This document shows, piece after piece, positions 15,210 to 23,052 of a stretch of 24,773 bases of DNA. Origin of the DNA: a virus. Every line of letters begins with the position of its first letter. The first letter of the stretch is position 1. Location of the stretch: IMG/VR virus record IMGVR_UViG_3300042691_027439, positions 1 to 24,773 of that record. One strand, given 5' to 3'. The position numbers and the translations under genes are program-made. The notes under the pieces are model-generated. The model saw nothing but the letters and a program-made list of their open reading frames with translations. It was not told the DNA's origin and did no database searches.

Positions 15210-15966
15210 AAATATTATTTTTTTAATTAATGTCAAGCATGACAAAAAATTTAAAGGCGGCGGCAACACGTTAAATGGAGCTTTTGAATGGTCATTCAAA
15301 AGTTGGCAGCGCTATGCAGAACGGTGTAATGCAAATATTTTTGTGTTAGATGAGACCTTGTTTGATATAGAATATATGAAACCAAATTGGTATAAAATGT
15401 TTATACTTGATATTTTAGATGCTAATTCAATTGAGTATGATCAAGTATTATATGTTGATTATGATACAATTGTAACGCCAACTGCCCCTAACATTTTTGA
15501 TATCTCAGAGCATAAGTTTTGTGCAGTTCGTAATTTTGGTGATATGGATTGGGTATGTAGGAGTATTGAAAATTATTCAAAGTATGTGTTCGAAGGATTT
15601 ATGTTTCCATATTATAACTATTTTAATTCAGGTGTAATGATTTTCAATAAAAAACATAAACAAATATTTGAATCATTGCAAAATTTTTATTATAATAATA
15701 GAGAGTTATTATTGTATATGCAAGATACATATTGCGTTGGTAATGATCAGCCAGTATTTAACTTTTTTATTAACCGTGATATTCCAGAAGATTTAAAAAT
15801 TTTAAACTATGAATGGAACATGCAGGATATGATGAGGTTTGAAGTATTAAATGAAAATATGTTACATACCCATTATGGCTATATTTCTCATTATAATGCA
15901 GGTACTCCGCCATCATCACAGTATTGGATGGAAAAAACTTATAAGTATTTATATGAAAACAATTGA
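15202..15966 (+). CDS. GT-A-like glycosyltransferase, GT8-like, with DxD
   Basis: This 254-residue protein is the intact-looking partner of the upstream paralogue. The DxD motif is in LYVDYDT (D86 and D88), preceded by IEYDQV, and the sugar-binding end has YFNSGVMIFNKKH and GNDQPVFNFFI, as in GT8-type enzymes. An SGV/GDQP pair like this marks the conserved back half of that fold. The protein is soluble in appearance. The start overlaps the previous gene by 8 bases. Its final codons overlap the methyltransferase gene by 14 bases. The sugar donor and acceptor are unknown. Confidence 0.78.
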   Translation: MSKNIIFLINVKHDKKFKGGGNTLNGAFEWSFKSWQRYAERCNANIFVLDETLFDIEYMKPNWYKMFILDILDANSIEYDQVLYVDYDTIVTPTAPNIFDISEHKFCAVRNFGDMDWVCRSIENYSKYVFEGFMFPYYNYFNSGVMIFNKKHKQIFESLQNFYYNNRELLLYMQDTYCVGNDQPVFNFFINRDIPEDLKILNYEWNMQDMMRFEVLNENMLHTHYGYISHYNAGTPPSSQYWMEKTYKYLYENN

Positions 15967-16558
15967 CGAACTATTATTAGAAATTAAAGAAGATAAGACA
16001 CAAAATTTATCTACTACATCATTTAAGTTTAAGACAGATATATGGAATTTTTTTCAAGGCTGTACAGATAAAATTGCAGTTGAGTTTGGAACTCATAAAG
16101 GGCAAACTACTCGTATACTTTCTTTTTTATTTAAAACGGTATATACAATTAATAATAACGAAAATGAGTCAGCTAAACAATTAAACGCTGATAGAGATAA
16201 TATTATTTATTTAAACTTTGATTTGTATTCTAACCAAAAACTTAATATATTAGATAACATTGATGTATTTTTAGTTGATGCTGGACATGAGTATATGCAA
16301 GTTATTAGTGATATTAATAGAGTATTTTCCATGAATTGTAATGAAGATTGTCTTATTATATTCGATGACTATGGAGCAGAATGTCATGAAAAGACCGTTA
16401 AACGTGCGATTGATGAAGCTGTACAGCAACAATACATATCTGTAATTAAAACTATAGGGCATGCTCCTGGATATAATTTTGGTAATGCTGGAAAGGGTGG
16501 CAATGATAGAATTTTAAACGATTTTGAGGGATTAATAACAAAAATAAATTGGAAATAA
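15953..16558 (+). CDS. Class I SAM-dependent methyltransferase
   Basis: Using the ATG at 15953, this is a 201-residue protein with VEFGTHKGQTTR (motif I, 43-54), a DVFLVDAGHEY strand and helix, and LIIFDDYG, the order seen in small Methyltransf_24-type enzymes. An ATG at 15851 gives a longer reading frame, but its extra 34 residues lie wholly within the preceding glycosyltransferase and look like out-of-frame sequence, so I reject it. The 15953 start overlaps the upstream gene by 14 bases. It is probably a sugar O- or N-methyltransferase given its position. The similar layout of the gene at 12142 suggests a common origin. Confidence 0.77.
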   Translation: MKTIDELLLEIKEDKTQNLSTTSFKFKTDIWNFFQGCTDKIAVEFGTHKGQTTRILSFLFKTVYTINNNENESAKQLNADRDNIIYLNFDLYSNQKLNILDNIDVFLVDAGHEYMQVISDINRVFSMNCNEDCLIIFDDYGAECHEKTVKRAIDEAVQQQYISVIKTIGHAPGYNFGNAGKGGNDRILNDFEGLITKINWK

Positions 16559-16559
16559 T

Positions 16560-17078
16560 ATGACTAAAAATGATTTTGGCGGTTGGGCCATTCAAGAATC
16601 TTGTTTTAATTTTATTAAACAAATTTTACCAGAAGGATCAACTATATTAGAACTTGGTAGTGGTATAGGTACATATCACCTTAGTAAACATTTTAAAATG
16701 TACTCTATAGAAAATTATACAGATTGGTTAGATAAATACGAATCTACATATATTTACGCTCCAATTAAATACTATAACCAAAGCTGGCCAGCACCAGATG
16801 TACCTGGGGAGCATGGTAGTTTGCAGAGCGGATGGTATGATCCTGATTTAGTTAAAAAGGGACTGCCGACAGAGTATGATTTAATTTTAGTTGATGGACC
16901 AAATGGATCATTTGGGCGCGGCGGATTTTTAAAACATATAGACCTTTTTAATCACAATGTGCCTATCGTGTTTGATGATATAAATCGAGAACCCGAATAT
17001 ACGCTAATGGTTAAAGTGTCTGAATATTTAGGTAAGCCATATAATCATGTCGATCAATTTACTGGATATATTCTATGA
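16560..17078 (+). CDS. Small class I methyltransferase
   Basis: This 172-residue protein has a classical SAM loop, ILELGSGIGTYHLS (29-42), an acidic loop after it (MYSIENY), and YDLILVDGPNGSFGRGGFL in the place of the post-motif region. VFDDINREPEY follows. It resembles compact methyltransferases found beside glycosyltransferases, but is shorter than most, and I cannot name its target. It starts one base after the previous stop and ends in an ATGA overlap with the next gene, so the two methyltransferases and the following GT2-like gene are probably one translation unit. Confidence 0.72.
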   Translation: MTKNDFGGWAIQESCFNFIKQILPEGSTILELGSGIGTYHLSKHFKMYSIENYTDWLDKYESTYIYAPIKYYNQSWPAPDVPGEHGSLQSGWYDPDLVKKGLPTEYDLILVDGPNGSFGRGGFLKHIDLFNHNVPIVFDDINREPEYTLMVKVSEYLGKPYNHVDQFTGYIL

Positions 17079-18085
17079 GATTAACCAATAACTATATCAT
17101 AGGCGTACATGTCATGTTCTATGAAATCGAAATGTTACCAGAATATATTGATGCATGTATAGGAATGGTAAATGCTATTAGTAATAAAGAAAACATAACA
17201 TTTCATTTCACATGGAACGTGTCAGAATATTTTGAAAGTATTGACACCTCAATTATTTCACTACAAGAGTTAAATAATAGATTTTATCAACAAGTAGATC
17301 GTATAGAACGTATTGGATGTAACTTAATAGTCGATGTAAAAAATAACGACATGCCAGTATATAATATTGCTGATTATAGACGAGATCTTAATTACAATTA
17401 TTGTACTCAATTTGATTTTATATTATGGGGGGAAACAGATTCATTATGGCCACGTGAGACATTACAGATCATTGAAAATATTAATGAATATGCAATATCA
17501 CACATGATACATAAATATATACTATTTTTCAGTGAACGTAAAATGTGGGATCCGTCATGGCAGGTAATTGAACATAATGATTTTACAAATGAGCAATTTA
17601 TTGATACACCTGAATGGAATATAAACCATTGGGCATCAAGTAAATCATATATGACATTGGACCAGATGTATGATATAAATGATAGGGCAGATGATTTGGA
17701 TATACATATACTAAAAACACCTAAATTTGATGGGTCATGTTTAGTAATTAAATCAGATCTGATTAAATCAGGTGTAAATATTCCGCAATCATTATTATGT
17801 TCGGGTGAAGATACTAGTTTTGCGGATATGGCAAAACTATTGTTGGGAGACCAATTTGTACAGTTTGTAATTAAAAATATATTACGTGTACATAATCGTC
17901 GACATCCTAAAAAACGTTTATATATTAGTAATGAAAATAATCCACGTGGATTTTGTGGTATTGAAAAAGGAAACTGGTGGAACATATTACATGATATGTC
18001 TAAAGAAAATCTAGCATCGTTAAGGTATCAGTATAAACCCTATACCATGAATGATGTATTTAATAAAATAAAACAAGGAAAATAG
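17075..18085 (+). CDS. Diverged GT-A-like glycosyltransferase
   Basis: This 336-residue protein has weak family 2 signatures. It opens with NNYIIGVHVMFYEIEMLPEY, a first strand followed by a helix, then NIADYRRDLNYNYCTQFDFILWGETDSLWP, where E120 and D122 (GETDS) sit in the position of the usual DxD. A later stretch, GSCLVIKSDLIKSG with CSGEDTSF after it, matches the catalytic-acid area of these enzymes. The C-terminal part is basic and contains HNRRHPKKRLYIS. It appears soluble. It begins with an ATGA overlap. The next gene follows after two bases. The function is inferred from fold pattern and context, so I hold it at moderate confidence. Confidence 0.6.
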   Translation: MRLTNNYIIGVHVMFYEIEMLPEYIDACIGMVNAISNKENITFHFTWNVSEYFESIDTSIISLQELNNRFYQQVDRIERIGCNLIVDVKNNDMPVYNIADYRRDLNYNYCTQFDFILWGETDSLWPRETLQIIENINEYAISHMIHKYILFFSERKMWDPSWQVIEHNDFTNEQFIDTPEWNINHWASSKSYMTLDQMYDINDRADDLDIHILKTPKFDGSCLVIKSDLIKSGVNIPQSLLCSGEDTSFADMAKLLLGDQFVQFVIKNILRVHNRRHPKKRLYISNENNPRGFCGIEKGNWWNILHDMSKENLASLRYQYKPYTMNDVFNKIKQGK

Positions 18086-18087
18086 TT

Positions 18088-18438
18088 ATGAAAATGCCAA
18101 TTAGTGAAATTGCAGATCGTTATTCAATTGCATTGCTAAAACGAGATAGAGCTAATGCAGATAATCAGGTAGAACTTGATACATTATATACAGAGTTAGA
18201 TAATTATGCTAGTTCCATGGAATTTGTACATAAGCTTAAAGAAGTTAATGGTAAAATTTGGGACTTAGAATCTGATATTAGAAAAGGAAAAGAAGCCGAA
18301 TTAGGATTAGAAGAAGTAGGTCGACGTGCAATTGCAATTCGTGAACTTAATAAAATTCGTGTAGGTTATAAAAATGAAATGGTTAAAATCTACAATGAAG
18401 GGTTTGAAGATATAAAGATGAATCATGCCAGTGCCTAA
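18088..18438 (+). CDS. DUF6165-like helical protein
   Basis: This 116-residue protein is almost entirely helical and charged, and follows the layout of DUF6165: an ISEIADRYSIALLKRDR opening, a KLKEVNGKIWDLESDIRKG middle, and an IRELNKIRVGYKNEMVKIYN end. Members are found in bacterial LPS and capsule gene clusters and in phages; no activity is established that I know of. It may form a helical-bundle scaffold for sugar enzymes, though this is a guess. AAGGAAA lies ahead of the ATG. Its end overlaps the deacetylase gene by 14 bases. No signal peptide or membrane segment is present. Confidence 0.65.
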   Translation: MKMPISEIADRYSIALLKRDRANADNQVELDTLYTELDNYASSMEFVHKLKEVNGKIWDLESDIRKGKEAELGLEEVGRRAIAIRELNKIRVGYKNEMVKIYNEGFEDIKMNHASA

Positions 18439-19081
18439 AAATATTTTAGCTATCGGAGCACACCCAGATGATATTGAATTTGGGTGTTCTGGTACACTTA
18501 AACGACATATTAACGACGGCGACTGTGTTATTATGTTAGTTATGACAAGTAGTGACGTACTGGATGCATATACTCATGAAATTACACGTAATTCTGATAT
18601 TAGTTTATCAGAAGCTAAATGTAGCGCAAAATATTTAGGAGCTGAATTAATAATTGGACCATTTCGTGACACCGAAGTACCGTTTAACGGAGAATCGGTT
18701 GCATTTATTGAACGAATTATAAAAAAATATAATATTGATACGGTGTATACTCACTGGGGCGGTGATACACATCAAGATCATATTAATACACTATCGTCTA
18801 CAATGGCCGCGGCTCGTTTAGTAAAAAATGTTTTATGCTATGAACAAGTACCATTGCCTAGGATAACAACAACATATCCTATAGCAAATTATATTGTAGA
18901 TATTACTGAAACCATGTTAGATAAATTACATGTATGTAAATGTCATACAAGTCAAATTGATAAGTTTTATAAACATGGGTTTAGTATGATAGATAATATT
19001 GAAACACTTGCAAAATATCGAGGTATACAATCAGGCACAACATATGCAGAAGCTTTTAATATATTAAAAATGGTTGTGTAA
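18425..19081 (+). CDS. PIG-L/LmbE-family deacetylase
   Basis: This 218-residue protein is a zinc-dependent N-deacetylase of the PIG-L family. The hallmark AHPDD is at 12-16 (H13 and D16 as zinc ligands, D15 as the general base) and the third ligand is H119 in THQDH, giving the full catalytic set. YTHWGGDTHQDH and the FRDTEVPFNG segment are typical. Such enzymes remove an N-acetyl group from GlcNAc-type sugars. Here it could expose an amine on a sugar or sugar nucleotide so that neighbouring enzymes can modify it. It overlaps the DUF6165-like gene by 14 bases and its stop shares a base with the start of the compact aminotransferase gene. No membrane anchor is seen, unlike eukaryotic PIG-L. Confidence 0.88.
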   Translation: MPVPKNILAIGAHPDDIEFGCSGTLKRHINDGDCVIMLVMTSSDVLDAYTHEITRNSDISLSEAKCSAKYLGAELIIGPFRDTEVPFNGESVAFIERIIKKYNIDTVYTHWGGDTHQDHINTLSSTMAAARLVKNVLCYEQVPLPRITTTYPIANYIVDITETMLDKLHVCKCHTSQIDKFYKHGFSMIDNIETLAKYRGIQSGTTYAEAFNILKMVV

Positions 19082-19773
19082 TGTATAAAAAATATACATA
19101 TGAAATATCATCTGGTACAGATGCATTAATACTTGCAATGAATCAGTTAAATACTAAAAAAGTAATCATACCTACATATACATGCACAGATATTTTACGG
19201 GCCGTACAAACATATGGATGTGAATATTTGATAGTAGATTGTAATTTAGAACTTCAAATAGATACTGATGAGGTTATTAAATATGCTAAAGACTATGACA
19301 CTGTTATAATTCCTCATATGTTTGGCATACGTGCAGATGTTAAAAAAATTAAAAAAAATACAAACTTAAAAATAATTGAAGATTTAAGTCAGTGTCATGG
19401 ATTATCTAATTTAGGTAAATATGCTGATATAGTAGTATCATCAACAAATAAGAGCAAATGGATTGATAAGAACGGCGGCGGACTTATATTTAGTGATATG
19501 CCAATACAAAATTTATTAAGTTATGATTTTTCGGTGCATATAGAAACAATTAATAAAAACTTAATTCGTAGAACTGAACTAGCTAACGAAATAAAAGAGT
19601 CCGGACTGAAATTAATTGGAAGTGAAAGTTCTTGGTTACGTGCAATGTATTATACTAAAAAAATATCAACTCGTATGCCATATGTACCATTACATATTTT
19701 AGATAATACATTAGGAAATTTCAAAATTAATCAATATATTAACAACATCAATTGGATATCAATTATAGTATGA
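19081..19773 (+). CDS. Compact DegT-type aminotransferase (230 residues)
   Basis: This protein keeps the core of a sugar aminotransferase of the DegT/DnrJ/EryC1/StrS family in only 230 residues, against about 370 in usual members. It has SGTDALI (11-17), the IPTYTC segment (30-35), HMFG (79-82), the IIEDLSQCHG loop with D101 and Q104, and SSTNKSKWIDKNGGG, in which K126 fits the PLP lysine by its distance to the glycines. The N-terminal arm of about 40 residues and most of the C-terminal domain are missing. There is no leftover fragment upstream or downstream, so it is a shortened protein rather than an obvious pseudogene. Its start shares one base with the deacetylase stop. Whether it is active is not known. 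It may need a partner for its missing domain. Confidence 0.72.
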   Translation: MYKKYTYEISSGTDALILAMNQLNTKKVIIPTYTCTDILRAVQTYGCEYLIVDCNLELQIDTDEVIKYAKDYDTVIIPHMFGIRADVKKIKKNTNLKIIEDLSQCHGLSNLGKYADIVVSSTNKSKWIDKNGGGLIFSDMPIQNLLSYDFSVHIETINKNLIRRTELANEIKESGLKLIGSESSWLRAMYYTKKISTRMPYVPLHILDNTLGNFKINQYINNINWISIIV

Positions 19774-20363
19774 ATAATCAACAAAAAATGATGGATTGGT
19801 ATAACAATTCATTGAACACATATGGAGAAACCGATTTTAGATCACTAACATGGGGATCTGAGGATGGTGGGTCTGCTAGGCAACGATATGAACAAATGAA
19901 TGATGAAATATCGTTTAAAGATAACTCTATTATAGAATTTGGGTGTGGCTGGGGATCTTTTTTTGATTTTGGATTTACATGTAAAGAATATACGGGGCTA
20001 GATATAAATACTCGATTTATACAGTTAGCTTCAAAAAAACATCCGTTTATAAATTTTATCGAATCAGATGTTTTATTATATAATACCAATAAACAGTTTG
20101 ATTTGGCTATATCATCTGGCGTAGCTGGTAATCAAGGAGGCCCAGCAGATCATCCAACCAAGTTAAAGCAATATCTAACTTTAATGATCAATCATGCTAA
20201 TAACGTGTTAGTTAACTTTCCTAGTACATGGGCTACTATACGATCACATAATATAGAATATTTTTCTCCAGCATCGACACTTGAAATTGCTCTTCAAGTT
20301 ACTAATAATGTAACATTGATACATAAAAGTAATAAAGATTTTTTATTAAAATTACAGCGATGA
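19770..20363 (+). CDS. Class I SAM-dependent methyltransferase
   Basis: From the ATG at 19770, this is a 197-residue protein. It has IIEFGCGWGSFF (54-65) as the SAM motif, GLDINTRFIQLA with an acidic residue at the second strand, and a later VLVNFPST strand. An ATG at 19752 is in frame and would add six residues; I prefer 19770 because it makes the ATGA overlap seen across the block. It sits between the compact aminotransferase and the WbqC gene. It may methylate an amino sugar nitrogen or a hydroxyl of the sugar, but the target is unknown. The stop overlaps the next start in an ATGA. Confidence 0.77.
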   Translation: MNNQQKMMDWYNNSLNTYGETDFRSLTWGSEDGGSARQRYEQMNDEISFKDNSIIEFGCGWGSFFDFGFTCKEYTGLDINTRFIQLASKKHPFINFIESDVLLYNTNKQFDLAISSGVAGNQGGPADHPTKLKQYLTLMINHANNVLVNFPSTWATIRSHNIEYFSPASTLEIALQVTNNVTLIHKSNKDFLLKLQR

Positions 20364-20932
20364 AAATAGCAATACATCAACCAGAACATTTTCCATATTT
20401 AGGATTCTTTCAGAAAATGCAAGCAGCTGACTTGTTTGTAATTCTCGATGATGTGCAATATACAAAGGGTAATTTTCAAAATAGAAATAAATTTTTAAAT
20501 AGTAATGGAATAGAAGAGTGGTTTACGGTTGAGTTAGAGCGTCATGCTAATAAAAAACTAATTAATGAGATATATGTTAGTGACAATATGCAATGGAAAA
20601 TAAAGATAATAAAAAAATTACAGCAAAATTTTCATGTTGACATGTCAAAAATATATCAATATGAAAAATTAATCGATATTAATATTGCTTCAATACAGTA
20701 CTGTAAAGATAAATTGAATATAACGACACCTATAGTTTATAGTTCTAGTTTAAATATCAATAGTGTATCATCACAGCGATTAGCCGAAATATGTAAACAA
20801 TTAAACGCGACGGAGTATATATCTGGCATTGGCGGTAAACAATATTTAGATGAAAATATTTTCACATGTCCAGTTACATATTTTGTCCCAGATGTTAAAA
20901 ATTATTATACAACACTACAATATATTTTATGA
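20360..20932 (+). CDS. WbqC family protein
   Basis: This 190-residue protein matches the WbqC-like family, first seen in O-antigen clusters. The opening MKIAIHQPEHFPYLGFFQKM, followed by ADLFVILDDVQYTKGNFQNRN, is the family signature. The remainder has a YISGIGGKQYL segment near the end. WbqC proteins commonly sit beside DegT aminotransferases and glycosyltransferases, and are suspected to take part in aminosugar or acyl-group modification, but I know of no confirmed reaction. It begins in an ATGA overlap with a methyltransferase and ends in another ATGA. Being three genes from the deacetylase fits a four-gene amino-sugar decoration module. Confidence 0.85.
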   Translation: MKIAIHQPEHFPYLGFFQKMQAADLFVILDDVQYTKGNFQNRNKFLNSNGIEEWFTVELERHANKKLINEIYVSDNMQWKIKIIKKLQQNFHVDMSKIYQYEKLIDINIASIQYCKDKLNITTPIVYSSSLNINSVSSQRLAEICKQLNATEYISGIGGKQYLDENIFTCPVTYFVPDVKNYYTTLQYIL

Positions 20933-21861
20933 AAATAGCATTTTTTACAGAAGCTGGTTATAACGGTAATGTGCCTAGGACAAATACTAATATGCGTACT
21001 GACCAAGCTTGGATTTGCGCATTAGATGCCATACATTTTAATGTAATGCATACACCATCAGAACAATTCGATATTGGCATTATTATTATTCCTAAAGAAC
21101 ACAATCGAGAAAAATTAGCTAATCAAAATTATCCATTGATATCAAATCTACGTAAGGTATGTAACAAAATAGCTATAATGCAAGAAGGTACACATTGGGA
21201 CTGGATGGAAGATTCAGTGAATACAATGTGTTGGTTTTATAATCAATTACTAGAAGCAGATTTGTTATTATGTCATAATGATATTGATGTTAAGTATTAT
21301 ACTGGACTTACTAATAAGCCGTGTTATGTAATGCCAACTTTAATGATAGAAGATAATATAAAAATATCTGAACATAAACATGATCAAGTATTTGTAGCGG
21401 GTAACTGGCATCAAACATATAGAGGTTTCGATGCTTGGATTATAGGACAAGAGTTTGGATTGCCAATGAATAGTTTTAAAGCTGGTAAATATCGTCACGG
21501 CGAACAAGAAGTTACTGGTATGACGTATCTCCCATGGATGGATTGGTCAGCTTTTATGTTTGAATTATCAAAATGTAAATATGGGGTGCAGACATATGAG
21601 ACATCAGCAGGACAATTTCCATTAAACTGTGCATATCTAGGAATACCATGTATAGGTTATAATCAAGTTAATACACAAAGACTATTACACCCCAATTTAT
21701 CAGTTGATGTAGGCGATGTTTATTCAGCACGGATGTTAGCACAACAATTAACTACTGATATTGATTTTTATAATCAGTGTAGTTTAGAATGTAAGCAATT
21801 ATATAATGCACTATACAGTGAAACTGTTTTTATTAAAAACATTAAAGAAATTTTAAAATGA
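20929..21861 (+). CDS. GT-B-like glycosyltransferase, diverged
   Basis: This 310-residue protein has a Rossmann-like opening (MKIAFFTEAGYNG), an internal strand DIGIIIIPK, and a donor-loop-like region at 229-243 (QFPLNCAYLGIPCIG). That region matches the layout of the gene at 9547 (FPGQQAMQCAALGVIHIG), so I treat the two as distant paralogues. It has QEGTHWDWMEDS near residue 90 and VFVAGNWHQTYRG at 155-167 at the start of the second domain. No membrane segment is visible. It lies between ATGA overlaps with WbqC and the large GT2-like gene. The function is inferred by fold and context. Confidence 0.58.
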   Translation: MKIAFFTEAGYNGNVPRTNTNMRTDQAWICALDAIHFNVMHTPSEQFDIGIIIIPKEHNREKLANQNYPLISNLRKVCNKIAIMQEGTHWDWMEDSVNTMCWFYNQLLEADLLLCHNDIDVKYYTGLTNKPCYVMPTLMIEDNIKISEHKHDQVFVAGNWHQTYRGFDAWIIGQEFGLPMNSFKAGKYRHGEQEVTGMTYLPWMDWSAFMFELSKCKYGVQTYETSAGQFPLNCAYLGIPCIGYNQVNTQRLLHPNLSVDVGDVYSARMLAQQLTTDIDFYNQCSLECKQLYNALYSETVFIKNIKEILK

Positions 21862-23051
21862 AAAAAATAACATTTGTCATACCGAGTAGAAATAACTTAG
21901 AATTTTTAAAACTATCATATCGTTCTATACGAAATCTTGTTAATACACATGATATACTAATATTAGATGATTATAGCATTGATGGTACAAGAGAATGGCT
22001 AGAATCATTAAATGATGATAATCTAATTACATACTACAACCCAGGGCCAGACCGTATTGGAATTGTCGGAATGTTTGATAAGGGTATTGAAATGGCACGT
22101 ACGGAAATTATATTTGCATTTCATGCTGATATGATAGCTGGCCCTAATTTAGATGTTAATATACTTAAACATCTTAAACAAGGTACAGTAGTATGTGCGA
22201 CACGAATTGAACCGCCGCTCCATCCACCTGGGCCAGAAAAAATTACTCAAAATTGGGGAAATGAAGCTAACGACATTAATATTGACTCTATAATAAGTTC
22301 AATTGCTATTTTTGAAGATAAACATAAAGATAAAACGACAGAAGGAATATTTGCACCATGGTGCATGTATAAATCAGATTATTTAGCAGTAGGCGGACAT
22401 GATGAGTTATTTGCGCCACAGAGTAAAGAGGATTCTGACTTATTCAATCGATTTGTATTAGCTGGATATAATGTTATTCAGTCATGGGATGGCCTAGTTT
22501 ATCATTTTACTAGTCGCGGCAGTAGATTTAATAAATACGCCGGTGGTGATACTGGTAAAAATAGTAATGAATGGATTTACACGACTACACGTAACGGCAA
22601 AGAATTTATACGTAAATGGGGACACTTTGTTAAACATGATGAATTAATGAAACCTATTATACCACATAAACGTAATATTGCATTTGTAGTCAAGAATTGT
22701 AATTTACCTTTACTCGAAGCTTTAGAACCATGGTGTGACCGTATTTATGTTGATGAAGTATTTAGTATAGGAAGAGCACATGACTATATAGAACAAGAAC
22801 AATCTAATACTAAATTTGATTTACGTAAAAGAGTTTTATATATTGGAAACAATTATCCAGAAGGAGAAAATGATGTGGTTGTGGTATTTGATGCAAATAG
22901 AGTTACAGAACAAACATTTTATATGATACAGAATATATCTGATATCGTAACGGATACAAATGACGTTGGGGAATTTGAAGTTGATTGTTTAACTATAATA
23001 ATCAATAGTTTAGAAACATATGAACATAATTTAATTAAAATAAAAAAGTAA
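21858..23051 (+). CDS. GT2 glycosyltransferase with extra C-terminal domain
   Basis: The first 250 residues of this 397-residue protein are a GT-A family 2 domain: ITFVIPSRNN, then DILILDDYSIDGT (D37/D38 as the nucleotide-binding acidics), RIGIVGMFDKGIEMA, and FHADM at 88-92 where a DxD would be. A catalytic-acid region follows (PQSKEDSDLFNRF, E196-D197-D199), then W-D-G with YHFTSRGSR. About 125 residues after that form a second, unrecognised domain with alternating strands (NIAFVVKNC, RVLYIGNN, DVVVVFDAN, CLTIIINS). It may be another Rossmann-like unit that positions the acceptor. The gene is the last glycosyltransferase in the block and is followed one base later by the GalE-like gene. Confidence 0.78.
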   Translation: MKKITFVIPSRNNLEFLKLSYRSIRNLVNTHDILILDDYSIDGTREWLESLNDDNLITYYNPGPDRIGIVGMFDKGIEMARTEIIFAFHADMIAGPNLDVNILKHLKQGTVVCATRIEPPLHPPGPEKITQNWGNEANDINIDSIISSIAIFEDKHKDKTTEGIFAPWCMYKSDYLAVGGHDELFAPQSKEDSDLFNRFVLAGYNVIQSWDGLVYHFTSRGSRFNKYAGGDTGKNSNEWIYTTTRNGKEFIRKWGHFVKHDELMKPIIPHKRNIAFVVKNCNLPLLEALEPWCDRIYVDEVFSIGRAHDYIEQEQSNTKFDLRKRVLYIGNNYPEGENDVVVVFDANRVTEQTFYMIQNISDIVTDTNDVGEFEVDCLTIIINSLETYEHNLIKIKK

Positions 23052-23052
23052 A

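Noticed and set aside
15851-15952. Longer upstream start for the methyltransferase at 15953
   Set aside because: The extra 34 codons overlap the preceding glycosyltransferase in another frame and look compositionally unlike the rest of the protein. The start at 15953 gives a short overlap like the neighbours.
17407-17985. A 192-codon reading frame on the minus strand
   Set aside because: It lies wholly inside the plus-strand glycosyltransferase-like gene at 17075-18085, which has sensible start, overlaps and motifs. The antisense product has no recognisable domain, and no other minus-strand gene exists here.
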